Positions 1 through 12,446 of a stretch of 64,000 bases of DNA are shown here, in pieces (the stretch's first letter is position 1; the number at the start of each line of letters is the position of its first letter). Source of the stretch: Batillaria attramentaria (taxonomy: Eukaryota > Mollusca > Gastropoda > Batillariidae); NCBI GenBank assembly GCA_018292915.2, contig JACVVK020000392.1, positions 554,001-618,000 on the forward strand, read 5' to 3'. Below the pieces are notes generated by a model that was not told the DNA's origin, made no database searches, and worked only from the letters and a program-made list of their open reading frames with translations. The position numbers and the translations under genes were made by a program.

Positions 1-2411
1 GCATCCAGCCAGACAGCATTGCCTGAAGTCTTGCCCAGTTTGTCTCCCCTTGTGGTTGTAATCAGTGGGACAGTCAGACCTATGACAATTCACCATACCT
101 ATCGATGAATCAATCTGACAAATACAAGTCTTTTCATCTTTGAGGTTTTTAGTAAAACATGGTATATTTACTACTGCTACTGATAATAATAAATGGTATT
201 TCTAGGGCGCATTTCTTTAAATAAAACTCAATGCGCCTATCACTCACTCACACTCATGCACATTATACAACGATGAACAGACATACACTGGTGAAAGATG
301 AGATCAGAGACGATGAAAAATGCAAATTATGTTTATCCACACTATGTGTCATATGAACTAGAGTATTTGCTTTTTCAAGAAGCATTCGTGAGTCTCCGTA
401 TTCCATTAAACACATTCTGATTTATTGCTACAAATACCAAGTGCAAATAGTGCAAGTGTATGTTCACGGTAATTACGGCCTGTGCACAAATGTCTATTAA
501 AAAACAAAACAAAGAAAGAGACTGAAAAGATGAAATGAGCTGCTGCAGAAAGACAGTGCACTGTGAAAATGCTGTAATCAGTATAAGATTTACACAAGTC
601 TTACCAAAAATAGGATCCTTTGTGAATTTTGTGACTAGCTCATATCCTGCTGTAATGTTTCCTAACTGATCATTTCCACCAATCTGAAAATCACAGCAAA
701 TTCATTTGACATTATGCATGTGTGTCACCGGTATATGATGTAGAAATGCATGCAGACAAAAGTCTCTTTCCCTTACAAAAGAATAAATCTGTATCAAAAT
801 CATCTTTTCCTGGGATTATTTCAATTCTCCTTAACACGTAAGACTAGCACACGATAAAACAACACTGTTTTTAGAAATTAACAATTTGTACCTGAATGGT
901 GCATCTGTGTGTTCGATGTAGATGCAGCCAGTCATAGCCCTGGAAAATCTGGTAGGTGAACTCCGTAAAGCTCATCCCCTGAGGACTGTTTATACGACTT
1001 TGTACACTGGGGGAAAAAAACTCAAACAAATTCATGACTGCAAAATATTTTGTTACAAATAAGTACAATGTAACGGATCATACTGATTCATTTACCAGTA
1101 CATGTACTCGTAAATTGTTGCATTACAAAACCACTGAACCATGCCATGTATGAATTTTGATCTTGTTCTTGCTCACTAAATGGTGACACTGGTTCTTTGT
1201 GCGAAAATGTGTGAATGAATCGCACATCAACAGCTGGCCCCCTCAGAAGGATCAAGTTAGACTTTTTCATATCTCTCCTAAAATGATTATCCAGAATCTG
1301 ACTCAATCAGAAAAATCCTATTGTGTGCCCACCCAAGTTATTGGCACATGAACCACTAGGCCATGTCCACATGTACTTACCGGGACAACGACCATAAATG
1401 ATGAAAATTACATACAGCAGAGAAGTGTCAAAAACAATCCTGTGATGATGACTGTAACTGAAAGATACTGTATGTAATTTCTACCTGTGTCTGCTCAGCA
1501 TGTTGCCCATCCTGAAGTGTCGACCAACGGTTGAAAGGAATTCTATGATGTTCTTCTCCATGTACCAGTCCATGTTATTCAACACCCTACAAAAACAGCT
1601 GATCAGCTTTCATGTAGACCACACATGGACTGGTGCAGTCTAGCTACAGTGTGTTTGTATATATACAGCAGCATTCATACTAATGTAGAAATGTGAATGC
1701 ACTCTATGAGCATGAAATAAAATCGGACACTTACAGTGCTGGAAAATGACAAACGGCTCCTAGAGTTTTCTAGTACATGTATGCATGTGTAGTGTAAAGA
1801 TTTACACTATTTTTAAAGTGCTGAACAGATGATTTATACCACTCACCACGGTTAATTTCCAGTGGGTTATAGGAAGTGAAAAATAGTGAGGAAATGGTAT
1901 AAGGAAAAGCAATCGTAAAGCACCTAGAGCTGATGTCACGATAGGCAATTTATATAATACAGTATTAATTATAAACAGTCCATCATCACTACTATTATCA
2001 TTATTACTATTATCATTATCTCAGTGCAGCAGAGTATAATTCTACTGTAAATGTTATCCGTCAATCTGAGACAGAAACTGCACTCATGACAAGAAAATGG
2101 GAAAAGAAAGCATTGCAAACCTAAAATAGGGCAGTGATTTGTGACTTGAACCCGTGTGCACATGTGACATGTAGTTGTCAAGTACACGTTCAATGTTCTC
2201 TGTTATCTGCATCACATTATTTTCAACTTCTGCTGCAGACATGGGTGCCCGCTCCTCCGTTTTGCCACTTGGGTCACCAATCAATGCAGTTGCTCCTCCA
2301 ATCTGAACATGTCAAAAGAAACAATTAATTTCAAGCAACAGGAGAATATGCATGCCACTTCACATATCAGCCCACACATGCCCAGTGCATGCAATCACAG
2401 TGAAATTAAAA

Positions 2412-2484
<73 letters not shown>

Positions 2485-3308
2485 GCAGTAGATTGACAGT
2501 GGTTTCCTGGACTGGTAGTCATTTCTGTTGTACTAGTAGCCAACAAGATGAATTAAAATACAGTACATATGTATACTGGCATAAACGGTGGTGGTTTTGT
2601 GAATCACATCAAAAGATAACAACAGCAACAAGACTTTAGTCGTGTAATCTGCCAATTGAAATTCAATGGTTTCTACAAAATGACAACAGGAAAATTAACA
2701 CTAAAGAGTTTTACCACTGCAATAGAGTTGTGCCCTAATCGCTGGCCATGGATCAAGGCAATCAGTGCCAACAGATTTCCAACATGAAGGCTGTCAGCTG
2801 TTGGGTCAAATCCACAGTACATGGTGCACACTTTTGACAGCTGCCGAGACAGTTCTGGAATACTAAAAAAAAAGAAGCTTGCTACACAGGTAGAAAACTG
2901 AGCTACTGTGACTGCGGGGTAAAGAAAAAGCAAGATGAAAATATAAAAAAAAAATTTAAAAAAATTCCACAGTAGAGTTAAAATTTAGGATACATTCTCA
3001 TCAGGCACACTCACTGTACATAACCGAAATAAATTTAAGTATTTTTCATTTTTCAATTTCACCCTTCAGAAGCTGTCAGGCACAAACCATTATCATTTAT
3101 GATATGCAGTAGTAGTAGTAGAAAGGGCTGATAATAGGCTGTCAAACTCAAACCTCTGGACGTCCTGTCTCTTTGATGGCTAAAATCTGGATCTGATAGT
3201 GCATGCACAGTACTTTCATACGAGATTTCAATCATCAGAAACAGCATCTTTGAATTTGCATTTAATTATTTGTCTTTCTTAAGAAAAACTAAAATCCTGT
3301 ATGCATGT

Positions 3309-3360
<52 letters not shown>

Positions 3361-3731
3361 TCCTACTAATTACCGAAAACAACAAAACGACCAAAAACAA
3401 CTGAAAACAACTCTTAATATGGATAGAACGCGGTTCAAACATAGAAATAACAACACACAAACATGATTAAAGGTAAAAACAAAAAGTGGCCTTAAAAACG
3501 CTAAAAGAAAAAAAAGGTGATATTGCAGAAAATAACCAGTCCGGACCAGAGTCGCTTCCCTTGGGAGACATGTTCATTTGGTCCTGTTCTCTTGGAGTGA
3601 ATAAGTACTTTTTTCCTTTAAACTAGTTTAATGCCTTTTTTTTTCACCTTTAATCATGTTTGTGTGTTGTTATTTCTTGTTTTAACTGCGTTCTACCCGT
3701 ATTAAGAGTTGTTTTCGGTATTTAGTAGGAC

Positions 3732-3772
<41 letters not shown>

Positions 3773-3958
3773 CCGTTGTTTGGTTGGCGGCAGGAACTGA
3801 GGAAAGGGAAGGAGGTCATTATTTTGCTTTACCTTCCTTCTGGAAACACACTCTGCAACAGTCCTCTATCGTGGAGAGAAAGTAGCTTGTTCGGAGATGA
3901 GCTGCAAAGACGCCGTAACCGTGGAAGGCACATTCTGTTGAAAATACAAACCAAACGT
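1..3958 (-). CDS. YARS2: Mitochondrial tyrosyl-tRNA synthetase, 5' part (gene continues past base 1)
   Basis: Class I aminoacyl-tRNA synthetase that attaches tyrosine to mitochondrial tRNA-Tyr in the matrix. Coding exons in transcript order: 3933-3833, 2862-2715, 2302-2121, 1586-1485, 1006-892, 683-605, 79-1. All junctions are GT-AG and phases agree, giving about 268 residues before the window ends. Visible marks: a basic N-terminus ([10 protein letters not shown]) suited to mitochondrial import; [15 protein letters not shown] with the HIGH-type motif [34 protein letters not shown]; and [11 protein letters not shown], the KMSKS-type loop. The start was chosen as the first ATG in frame with the conserved [13 protein letters not shown] block. 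A 5' UTR intron (about 4050-3959) with a good donor and acceptor is likely. The C-terminal S4-like tRNA-binding domain lies outside the window. The family call is from remembered similarity and is strong. Confidence 0.93.
2416..2482. repeat. (CA)n microsatellite
   Basis: A perfect CA run in YARS2 intron 2, upstream of exon 3 in transcript order. Confidence 0.95.
3359..3732. mobile_element. Mutator-type MITE copy 1 with long terminal inverted repeats
   Basis: Arms of roughly 130 bp form an imperfect inverted repeat: GGTCCTACTAATTACCG at the left matches the complement of the right end. The element splits a (GT)n microsatellite (3311-3359 and 3735-3769). It is a close relative of the copy at 4887-5262. 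Lies in YARS2 intron 1. Confidence 0.75.
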
Positions 3959-3960
3959 CT

Positions 3961-4426
3961 AAAAAAAAAGAAGTTTCTAGTGAAAGTGAAAGTGACACAG
4001 TGAACCCCACCCCCGTACTGTTATCTGCAGAGGTTATCACAGAAACTTACGTACATATACCTCAGGTTTTTACAACCAGAGGAATCTGCAAATACCTGTG
4101 TTTGAAGCAAAGATATCTGTGATTCACCACGAACGAAGAACGAAACGTCCAAACCGGCCAGGGCGCAGCCATATTGGTTTCTTAGAGTGGCTTCCCCTGA
4201 ACGTCTAAACGCGCGTTTCATTGGGCACAATTTTAGCGTCAGCCAATGAAATGACTGTTGACAACCTCCGACATTGCACATGCACCCGAGATTGGCTTGA
4301 TTGGGAAGTTCCCAGCTGCTTTTCCCGCTGGATGCTGTGGTCGTCATTGTTAATGTTACATGTTGAAACTAAGTCAGTGAGGCATATTGTGTGTGTAGTG
4401 TTTGTTTAATCCTACATTGAGGGAAA
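3961..4426. promoter_or_regulatory. Divergent YARS2/POLR3D promoter region with CCAAT cluster
   Basis: The two start codons lie 493 bp apart on opposite strands. Between them are four CCAAT motifs: one on plus (4243-4247) and three inverted as ATTGG (4220-4224, 4291-4295, 4300-4304). No TATA box stands out. Clustered CCAAT boxes are classic NF-Y sites in bidirectional housekeeping promoters. A likely 5' UTR donor for YARS2 lies at 4050-4049 (minus). Transcription starts were not determined, so the promoter role is inferred from position and motifs. Confidence 0.65.
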
Positions 4427-7400
4427 ATGGCATCGGGATCCAAGGACAGTAAAAACCCAGAGTTGCCACGAGGACTCAGTATAGACAGAAGAGGTGCACC
4501 AGCGGGAAAGGCAGCCAGGTAGTAGATTATTTCTCTGTAGTAATGCAGTAAAACAGGATCGATCAAGCCTGTACATCTCATTGTTCTTTGAGACAGATCA
4601 TAGAAATATGTCAAATAATGAAATTTTTAATTGAACACTTCCATTTACAGGTGTTTTTGTTGTTGTTGTTGTTTAGTAAACTGTATAAATGTGACTGTTA
4701 GTATGCCATGTGTGTCTTTCTGTGAGTGACTGTACTAGGTCACAGCATGCCTGTGTGAGTGATTGCAGAGCAGGTTTTTTGTTTGTTTTTTTAACCCACA
4801 ACAAATTCCTAATGTTTACACATCTATGGTAATGTAAAATTCAGCTGTTGTGAGTTTCCTGTGAGTGCCAGTGAGTTGTTCTTTCACGGTCCTACTAATT
4901 ATCGAAAACAACAAAACGACCGAAAACAACTGAAAACAACTCTTAATACGGATAGAACGCGGTTCAAACATAGAAATAACAACACTCAAACATGATTAAA
5001 GGTAAAAACAAAAAGTGGCCTTAAAAAAGCTAAAAGAAAAAAAGGTGATATTGCAGAAAATAACCAGTCCGGACCAGAGTCGCTTCCTTTGGGAGACACG
5101 TTCATTTTGTCCTGTTCTCTTGGAGTGAATAAGTACTTTTTTCCTTTAAACTAGTTTATTGCGTCTTTTTTTCACCTTTAATCATGTTTGTGTGTTGTTA
5201 TTTCTATGTTTTAACTGCGTTCTACCCGTATTAAGAGTTGTTTTCCGTAATTAGAAGGACCCGTTCTTTCAAGCCTATGCTTGTAAGGTGACTTAAGTCT
5301 ATGTACACTTTGTACTATATGCTCAGCAATCATATTTTCAAAACTTTTCCTCCTTAGATTGCCGTCATTACGAGGACCACGTGATTTAACGTTAGGAGGT
5401 GTGCAGAGGAAAGTGTACACACCCAACATTCCTGTGCGCAAAGAAAAAGTAAAAGAGGAGTAAGTTATGTTTTTTGTTTTTAAGAAAGAAAACGCATGCT
5501 TATTCAGTCCAGATCTTAAAGAAACGTACATGTCTGTATGTGTATGTATTCAAAACATCTTTGTCAGGAGAAAAATACATTGGCTTTATTTGTCATAAAC
5601 CCTCTGTTTAGAATAGTGTGCCTCTCCTGTCTTGACATGTGCTTAGATACTGTAGACAGCTTATGGACAGGGTTTAGTATTGGAGGGGACGTGGTCAAGA
5701 TAATCTTATCCAGATCTATGCACTCCCTCTTTGAGCAAGGCCCAGACAGGGGATTTGGTCTAGTGGTTAAGGCATCCGACTTCGGATCCTGAGCAGCCTG
5801 GTTCGAGTCCCCGGTGGGCAGGAATATGGTTGGAATTTTCCATACCATATCGAGTCAAATCCATGTGCAGACGCGTTTACGGTGCCTGTCTCACCTTCGT
5901 GTACACACTCATGCACAAATATCAAGTGTGCACGCTAAAAATCCCATGTTCATCTTTCGAAGAAGAGTAGGCTGTGGCCAGTGGCGTGGTAAAACAGAAT
6001 TTATTCTATCGCGCGCACCAGAGTGAATAGCAGGGTGGAGGTTTGCACATAAAGTAGCGCATAACGGCAGCAGGCTTTCACTGCTTTGTCCTCCAGCCCT
6101 GCGGCGCCATGAGCATCTCAGTAGAGATGGATATGTGCGCCGAGGAGAAGTATTGTATACCATACCATACCATATCATATTGGGGTTTCACTTAGTTGTG
6201 ACCAACTGCCTGCATGTCTCTGACCTGTAACCACACAGTCAATATGCCAGGTTTACCAAGGACCAGACTGGTGGAAAACAGGATGGCAGGAAATCCCATG
6301 ATGGCTCTGCAAGAGGAAGGGGGCGTGGGCGTGGCCGAGGGAGGGGGCGTGGTCAAGATAACCTTATCCAAATGCACTCCCTCTTTGAGCAAGGCCCAGC
6401 TGGGCATGCTCGCAAAGGTCAGTCAGTTTTCTAGTTTAATACATGTACATGTTCTTGTTGAAAGCGGTACAGTGTAGCATCACTGTTTTCCACTGTCCAT
6501 TAATTTCTTTGAAGTTTGATTAATAAAAAAAACAAAAACTTTTTTTTTTTAAAATTGCATAGATCTATATGTCTGTCTCTAACCACTATTTATACTAATG
6601 TCTGTCTGTAAGTGTAACTGTAAATCTCATATATTTATGCGTATTTGAACAGATATGTAGTATACAGTCTCAGACCAGGTTTCCTGATTACGCAGAGATG
6701 TGCTTATTTGTACACACAAAACTCTTAAATTGACGCACATATTTTAGAACAGTGCATCACAGAGGATGCTCATTTTTGGTCTCGCCTTGACAAACAGTAT
6801 TTTTCCAACACTCCAGAAACATGATGAACAGAAGGCGATCGGTAACTTGCAGCGGACACTTCGCATTTCCGCTGAGCCAATGTGCATAACAGACAGAATC
6901 CGATTGACCTAAGCTCTCTGGCACACTTTCTGTCCCGTCATAATGCTTGGTATGAGTGCAGGTTCCTTGCCTCGCCGATTCACTATAGCTGACACGCTAC
7001 AGTTCACAATCACATGCATAGATCTCTCCTACTTGAATACTTTTGTAAAAAAACGGCAACAAATGGTTTTGACTTTCAGACTCCAAAAGACCATGGACCC
7101 TCAAAGTTTACAAGAGGACCCTCAAAAACATGGAGAGAGGGTCCAAGGGACCCTTGTATTTTCGAATTACAGGAAACGCTGTCAGACTGTGCTCAGTTTG
7201 AAGTCAGGGCACTTGTACAGTGAATAACAAATTGTGGCATAATTTCATGGTTTGTACCAGGAATTTCCCGTCTGCGTTTGCAAACGATACTTGCAGACAG
7301 TACGACATACACTCAGGTTTCCATTTTTTGTTTGCAGGATGGGGCAGCGAAGGGGGTGGTGGAGGTGGAGGAGGAGGGGATCGAGTCAGCTCTGCGCCAA

Positions 7401-10400
7401 GAGTTAAACAGGAGAACACAAAGCATGGGGGAGAATCTACCAGTCGCTCTTTAGACCATTTATTGAGGGACGATGTGAGTCATTACACTTTTACACACAC
7501 CTGCGTGCGCGCGCGCACACACACACAAACACACACACACACACATTTCCAAATGGTGCCAGTTTGATCATAATTTGCTACTGCATTCGCAGTAAATTAA
7601 AATCTCATGGTCAAATATATCTACTCCTTGAATGATTATTTCCTTCCGATGCCCCACAGATAAAATTAAACCAGCCTGCAGTTATTGATCTGCCGACAAT
7701 ATATTAAGAATGACGTATAAAGATGTTTTCAGTGTTTTGAGTCGGGGTTCTGTTCATGTGCGAGCGGAGGTGGGATACCGGTAGTCAGGCAGTAGAGTAT
7801 TGGGCTTTTAATGCTGGGGTCATGAGTTTGAATCCTGGCTGGGGCCAAATATTTGTGCTGCCCTTTTTCTCGTTGCCCCCTCTCTTTGATGAAATTGAAA
7901 TAACTTTATTTGAAAATGGTGGAAGTTTTGGTCTTGCAACCAATCTTGAAAAGAAGAAGAAGAATGTTAATGTTTGTTGTCGTCGTTGTTTGTTTGATTT
8001 GTTAAATGACAAATTTTATCCAGTTGCCTTAATTGTCTCTTGATGTTATGGAGTGACTTGGAGCCTATTTCTGATTTCCACATTTGCGGTGTCCTAGTTT
8101 GTTGCTGACGGCCCAGAAGATGACCCATCACTGCTTCCTGTTATGTTGCCCATGTCCGCCTTGGCCAAAGCTGAGCTGAAGAAGGAGAAACAGGAGAAAG
8201 TGTCTGCTGGAGAGGTTCATGTCAAAAGTACGAGACCTTAAATATTGTTTGTTAGAAACGAATGTGCTCCATCTTTTACCCCATCCATCTTAAGTGGCCG
8301 TTTCATGGATTTTTTTTTTTTTTTTTTTAGCTGTCTTTATTATTATTATTTTTTTTTTAATACATCTTTACATTATGTTACGCTTAAATTTGTTAAAGCC
8401 TGCACCAAAGAAATGTCCCAGCAGTGGGATTAATAAAGTTATCATTATCTTTTAAAAATATTTTCAACTGCACACATAATGAATCGATAAAATTGTTTGC
8501 GTTTTTGCATTTTCCTTATTGGTACTGGTAAATCGGAACACAAAAAGTTTTTGCTGAGTTACATTTTTGCATGCATGTGTGTTTGTTGGGACATGGTGTA
8601 TGTGTGCGTCTGTCTCTCTGTGTATTTGTGCGTGTTTGTACACTTTATTGTGAACCTATATGGATTAGTATACCCATGATAGTATCAAAGACAAGGCCAT
8701 GAGGAAAAAGCCAGAATTAGTTTCACCTGAGTGGATAGAATGTCAATCCAAGCACTGTGTAATTTTCATGCTTGGCTTGAATTCCTTTGCTGCAGATGAG
8801 CCAATGGACGATACCGATGCACTCAGCAATGTTGAGACATCATCGGAGGCGGCCATGTCAGTTGGGTCAAGCAGCGGCCGCTCAAGTCCTGAGTCAGGCG
8901 AAGGAAGAGAGATATCTTGTAAACATCTGCTCAAGAGAGTTGCAAAATCAGGTAAGAATTCTGTTAGAATTATTTAGTTTTAGTGTGGTGTTTGTCCGCT
9001 CAGTCATTTACTGTAAACTTTCCAGGACTCATGTTAATGAGCAGAGCATATCTTATCAATGTAAAGTCCAACACTTGTAGTTCACCGGCCCCCATAGTGT
9101 AGTGGGTAGCACTTCGGACCATGGACCGGGAGACCCGGGTTCGAGTCCCAGCCGAGGCAAGCGGGAGTTTTCCTACCTAGGTCAGCTCCTACCCAGAGCG
9201 GGTTTGCTATGGGCCCGATGGGGAGGCTGTTGCCACACAGCCGAGATTCATCTACTTCATGGGTGCGACTTTTGGGGGGGGGGGGGGGGGTGCTTCCCTT
9301 GATATGACACGTCTTTTGATGTGGATGATTACACGCACCGCTGGTGGCGTAGTTCCCGGGCCTGGTTAATGCCGGGATATTTATGACAGGAAGTGCGGAA
9401 TGCAGCCCTGTCCCGCAGTCTTAAACCACACGGACCTCCATCATCCTCATCTCCATCATCATGCATAATAAAAATTGCCCCAGCTTCCGAGCCCTCCGTG
9501 GATTCCACCCATTACCAGGGAGGAACACCACTGGAGCCGGCAAAGAGTTGTGGCCAAAAAAAAAACAAACCCCAAAACAAAACAGAAAAACTTGTAGTTC
9601 AAGTTTATGCAGTGAACTCCGAGTCGGGCATTGAAAACATTAAAGGGAGTGGCGTTCTGCAGTGTGGAGTGGAGCAGCCCAATCCAGTCAGTACAATTAT
9701 TGTAATACAGAACTTTGTTTGTATATGTATTAAATATGGTTGGAGGCAACCATGATCTTTCATTGTTTTGTTTCAAATAAACTCGCATCGGAATTGATTT
9801 TGTTTGAATTTGTTTACGTTCCAGAGAAAGAAGAACTTGTGTTCCTGCAGCTGCCAGATGTCTTACCTGGTCAACCATCTACAGAGATTCTCCCCAATTC
9901 CAAAGGTGATGCGGACACAGTTCGGAAAGATGGCAAACAGGGAGAAGAGGTATTGCACAAATAAACAATCATCATTTTCATAAATCCATTTGTAGAACAA
10001 GTTACAACCCTTGTAGAATTTTAACCACTGCTTCGTAAGAGTTTTGGAAAAGTGTGTTGGTTCCCAATTTTTTTTTTTTTTTTTTCTTGTCCTAGTCTTC
10101 CCTTGCTACTGGTAACAGTATTTCTTTTTCATGGTCTCACTTACTGAAAGCTTCGTTTTGCATTTCTCAGTTACCGCAACTTTCCAACTGCACCTTCAGT
10201 TCTTTACCCACAGGCTTCCTGTTGACTGGCCTCCCACCCCAGCCTGCCTTGCTCCCCCCTCCCCCCAACCCCTGACCCCTGAGCGCTCTTTGTTTCCTTC
10301 TACCCCATTTCACCTCCCCTCATCTTACTATCCCACTCTTTCCTGTATATTGCATGGGAGTATGCCCATATCATACATATTATGCTGTACATGTAATAAT

Positions 10401-12133
10401 AATAATAATGAGTATTGTATAGGCGCTTTACCCAGTTTCATGAATCGGCTCAAAGCGCCGTGAACTGAACCCAGCGCTCACGTGAATCACACGCATTCTC
10501 TCACACATAAACACATTACAATCACATGGTGCGAAGGGTCAGCTCAGCTATTTAGATTTGGATTTGCATTTGTTTTTCAAATTTGGTGGGCTGAACATTT
10601 CCAAAGCAGAGGGGGAGGGGGAAGCTGGAGTACCCAGAGAGAACCCCTGGCAATCGGCCCGAATGAACGGTGCCACATACGAGAAGGAAAAATTCTTTGC
10701 CCCGAATGGGACTCGAACCTCTGCCCTCTCGCACTGGTGACAAGTCTCTTAACCACTAGACCACCGACCGCCCCTGTATTGGTATTGGGATGTCGCAATA
10801 CAACAGATTTTAATCTGTCACCTGATCAGCAGGAAGTGGACACATGCTGTGTGTGTCACATGCAATCCTGCCACTCCTCCCCTTCCCACCCCACCACGCT
10901 TTCCCCCCCAGTGATCTCCCACTCTGCCCCGTATTATGCTGTGATCACATGCGGATGTCACGATAGGACAGATTTTATTCTGCTTCCTGATCATCAGGAT
11001 GCCAACGCATGCTGTGGTTGTCACATGGAATTGATGGAAGCTATGCTTCTACTCTACTCTCCTTTAAATCTCAGTGGAAAACTCAACTGTTCCACGTTGC
11101 CTATAATTAACTGTCTGCATCCCTCGGAGCGGGAGTTGTGGTGTCCCGTTGCCCATAGCCACACCAGTGTGGGTGCAGTCCGGAATGGCTCTGTGTGTGT
11201 GTGTGTGTGTGTATGTTAATGTTTTGAAAGTGGTGTGTGTGTGTGTGTAATTGTAATAGTACAGCGCTCTGAGCCAGCGTCTGCTGGGATACTGCGCTAT
11301 AGAAAAGCAGTTTTTATTATTTATTATGGAGGTTTTTTGGTTTTTGTTTTTTAATTGATTTGTTTCTCTGCACATACCCTATCATACAATCTTCATAAAT
11401 AACTTAAAATTGTAATTAAATTTAATGCTCATGTTTTTCTTTGAATTCTTGTTTCCAGGATCCACAAAAGCCTGCGTCCTGTTCACTCGCTGACTTCTCT
11501 GAGGGTTACGTAGGGAAGCTGCGGGTACGCAGATCCGGCAAGACGGAACTGGTTCTTGGAAACGTTGTTCTAGATGTTTCTATGGGAACCCCATGTGGCT
11601 TCCTGCAGGTGAGACTGTGTTTGGAATATTGAATAGTATGCATAGTTGTTTCCTTCTTCACTTTGACTCACGTAATTAATGTAGAGAAAATGGGTCTGTA
11701 TCACACTGCAGTCATTTGTCTTTCAGAATGTCATCTGTCTATGTGTGAATGAAAAAAAAATGTCTTGCTTAAACTGGTCAAAGTTGTAGGTAGTGACAAG
11801 AATCTTTAAATCTTGTTTGCTAAGACCTCTGATAAAGGTCAAAATTTCAGGGTGACAGTAAAAGGTTAAACAAAAATCATGGTGACAATATTGACCATCC
11901 GTATCAAACGGCTGGTACACAGAGGAAAAGATCACTTTACACCAGAATATTATGTTTTTGAATGTTAATGAGTGATGAACATTTTTGTCCCTTTTTTTTC
12001 CCCCCTCTAGGATGTGGTGTCCATACGTACAGAGGAAGAAGACCCACGCATGACAGTATTAGGCCACCTACGGCACAGAATGATTTGCACACCCAACTTC
12101 GAATCTCTGCTCCGTTCTTCGTTGAATACATAG
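4427..12133 (+). CDS. POLR3D: DNA-directed RNA polymerase III subunit RPC4, complete
   Basis: RPC4 pairs with RPC5 in the TFIIF-like subcomplex of RNA polymerase III, which acts in the nucleus on tRNA, 5S and other small RNA genes. Nine coding exons: 4427-4518, 5358-5459, 6251-6417, 7338-7474, 8098-8227, 8796-8951, 9825-9949, 11459-11608, 12011-12133. Phases agree throughout and give 393 residues, close to the human protein (about 398). Conserved blocks: LPSLRGPRDLTLGGV and YTPNIPVRK near the N-terminus; a GRGRGRGRG run leading to IQMHSLFEQGPA; EKEELVFLQLPDVLPGQP; and the C-terminal RPC4 domain with GYVGKLRVRRSGKTELVLG, LDVSMGTPCGFLQ and ending CTPNFESLLRSS. Exon 4 adds an uninterrupted Gly run encoded by GGN repeats. 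The start has a good context (A at -3). Introns carry a Mutator-type MITE, several SINEs and a decayed copy of exon 3. Confidence 0.95.
4887..5262. mobile_element. Mutator-type MITE copy 2 with 9-bp target duplication
   Basis: Same element as 3359-3732. It is flanked by a perfect 9-bp direct repeat GTTCTTTCA at 4878-4886 and 5263-5271. Long TIRs with 9-bp duplications are typical of Mutator-like elements. Lies in POLR3D intron 1. Confidence 0.75.
5690..5748 (+). pseudogene. Decayed duplicate of part of POLR3D exon 3
   Basis: About 57 bases closely match 6343-6403 of exon 3 (the part encoding RGRGQDNLIQMHSLFEQGP). A four-base insertion after the QDNLIQ codons shifts the frame into an early stop, so it cannot replace the real exon. 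A SINE begins immediately after it. Confidence 0.65.
5749..6180 (+). mobile_element. tRNA-derived SINE (type D)
   Basis: The head carries Pol III A box (TAGTGGTTAAGG, 5761-5772) and B box (GGTTCGAGTCC, 5800-5810), a long unrelated body, and a tail of repeated ACCAT units. Lies in POLR3D intron 2. Confidence 0.7.
7765..7900 (+). mobile_element. Degenerate tRNA-derived SINE (type A)
   Basis: Shows TAGAGTATTGGGCTTTTAAT, a decayed B box (GAGTTTGAATCC) and the family marker GGGGCCAAATATTTGTGCTG. Lies in POLR3D intron 4. Confidence 0.6.
9085..9575 (+). mobile_element. tRNA-derived SINE (type B), copy 1
   Basis: tRNA-like head with A box (TAGTGTAGTGGGTAGC) and B box (GGTTCGAGTCC, 9139-9149). The body is about 400 bases with an internal G run, ending in an A-rich tail. 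A full second copy lies at 50998-51535. Lies in POLR3D intron 6. Confidence 0.75.
10395..10774 (-). mobile_element. tRNA-derived SINE (type C), copy 1
   Basis: On the minus strand it reads GGGGCGGTCGGTGGTCTAGTGG, with a B box (GGTTCGAGTCC), and ends in (ATT)n after GCGCCTATACAATACTC. A second copy lies at 39858-40270. Lies in POLR3D intron 7. Confidence 0.75.
10796..11030. repeat. Imperfect tandem duplication, unit about 166 bp
   Basis: CAGATTTTAATCTGTCACCTG near 10804 recurs as CAGATTTTATTCTGCTTCCTG near 10970, each followed by GATCA...GCATGCTGTG. A third, dispersed copy occurs at about 13495-13555. Confidence 0.6.
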
Positions 12134-12137
12134 TGGT

Positions 12138-12186
<49 letters not shown>

Positions 12187-12195
12187 CGCAATTGG

Positions 12196-12201
12196 AATAA
12201 A
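12196..12201 (+). terminator. Poly(A) signal AATAAA of POLR3D
   Basis: AATAAA lies 63 bases after the POLR3D stop codon. The short 3' UTR consists of a (GT)n run followed by a (GA)n run (about 12134-12186). It is the first canonical signal after the stop. Confidence 0.7.
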
Positions 12202-12446
12202 CTATGATTTTCAAGATATTCTTGAATTAAGATATTTTGGGGGTATTGGAATGAAGAAGAGAAGAATTTGTTGTTCTGTGCAAAGCAGTAAACGTCACGT
12301 GCTGATTTCGCAGAGTTGTGTTGCTTTTGTTGCTGTTTGATTTATCATCCTCACAACTTGAAGATACTTATGCTACCATTGTTAGGCTCATAGGTTCTTG
12401 GTGGTGTCTAGCATCACATCACTTAGACACAGGCACAAATACATGA

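Noticed and set aside
4021..4347. A 108-codon minus-strand frame as the YARS2 first exon
   Set aside because: Its frame does not join the conserved [13 protein letters not shown] block. The exon at 3933-3833 does, in correct phase.
8787..9080. Alternative frame of POLR3D exon 6 reading YLVNICSRELQNQ
   Set aside because: It resembles the region loosely, but the phase from exon 5 and the junction to EKEELVFLQLPD fit only the other frame.
10482..11219. A 245-codon plus-strand frame
   Set aside because: It runs through a SINE in reverse, a tandem repeat and a (GT)n tract, with no domain; it lies in a POLR3D intron.
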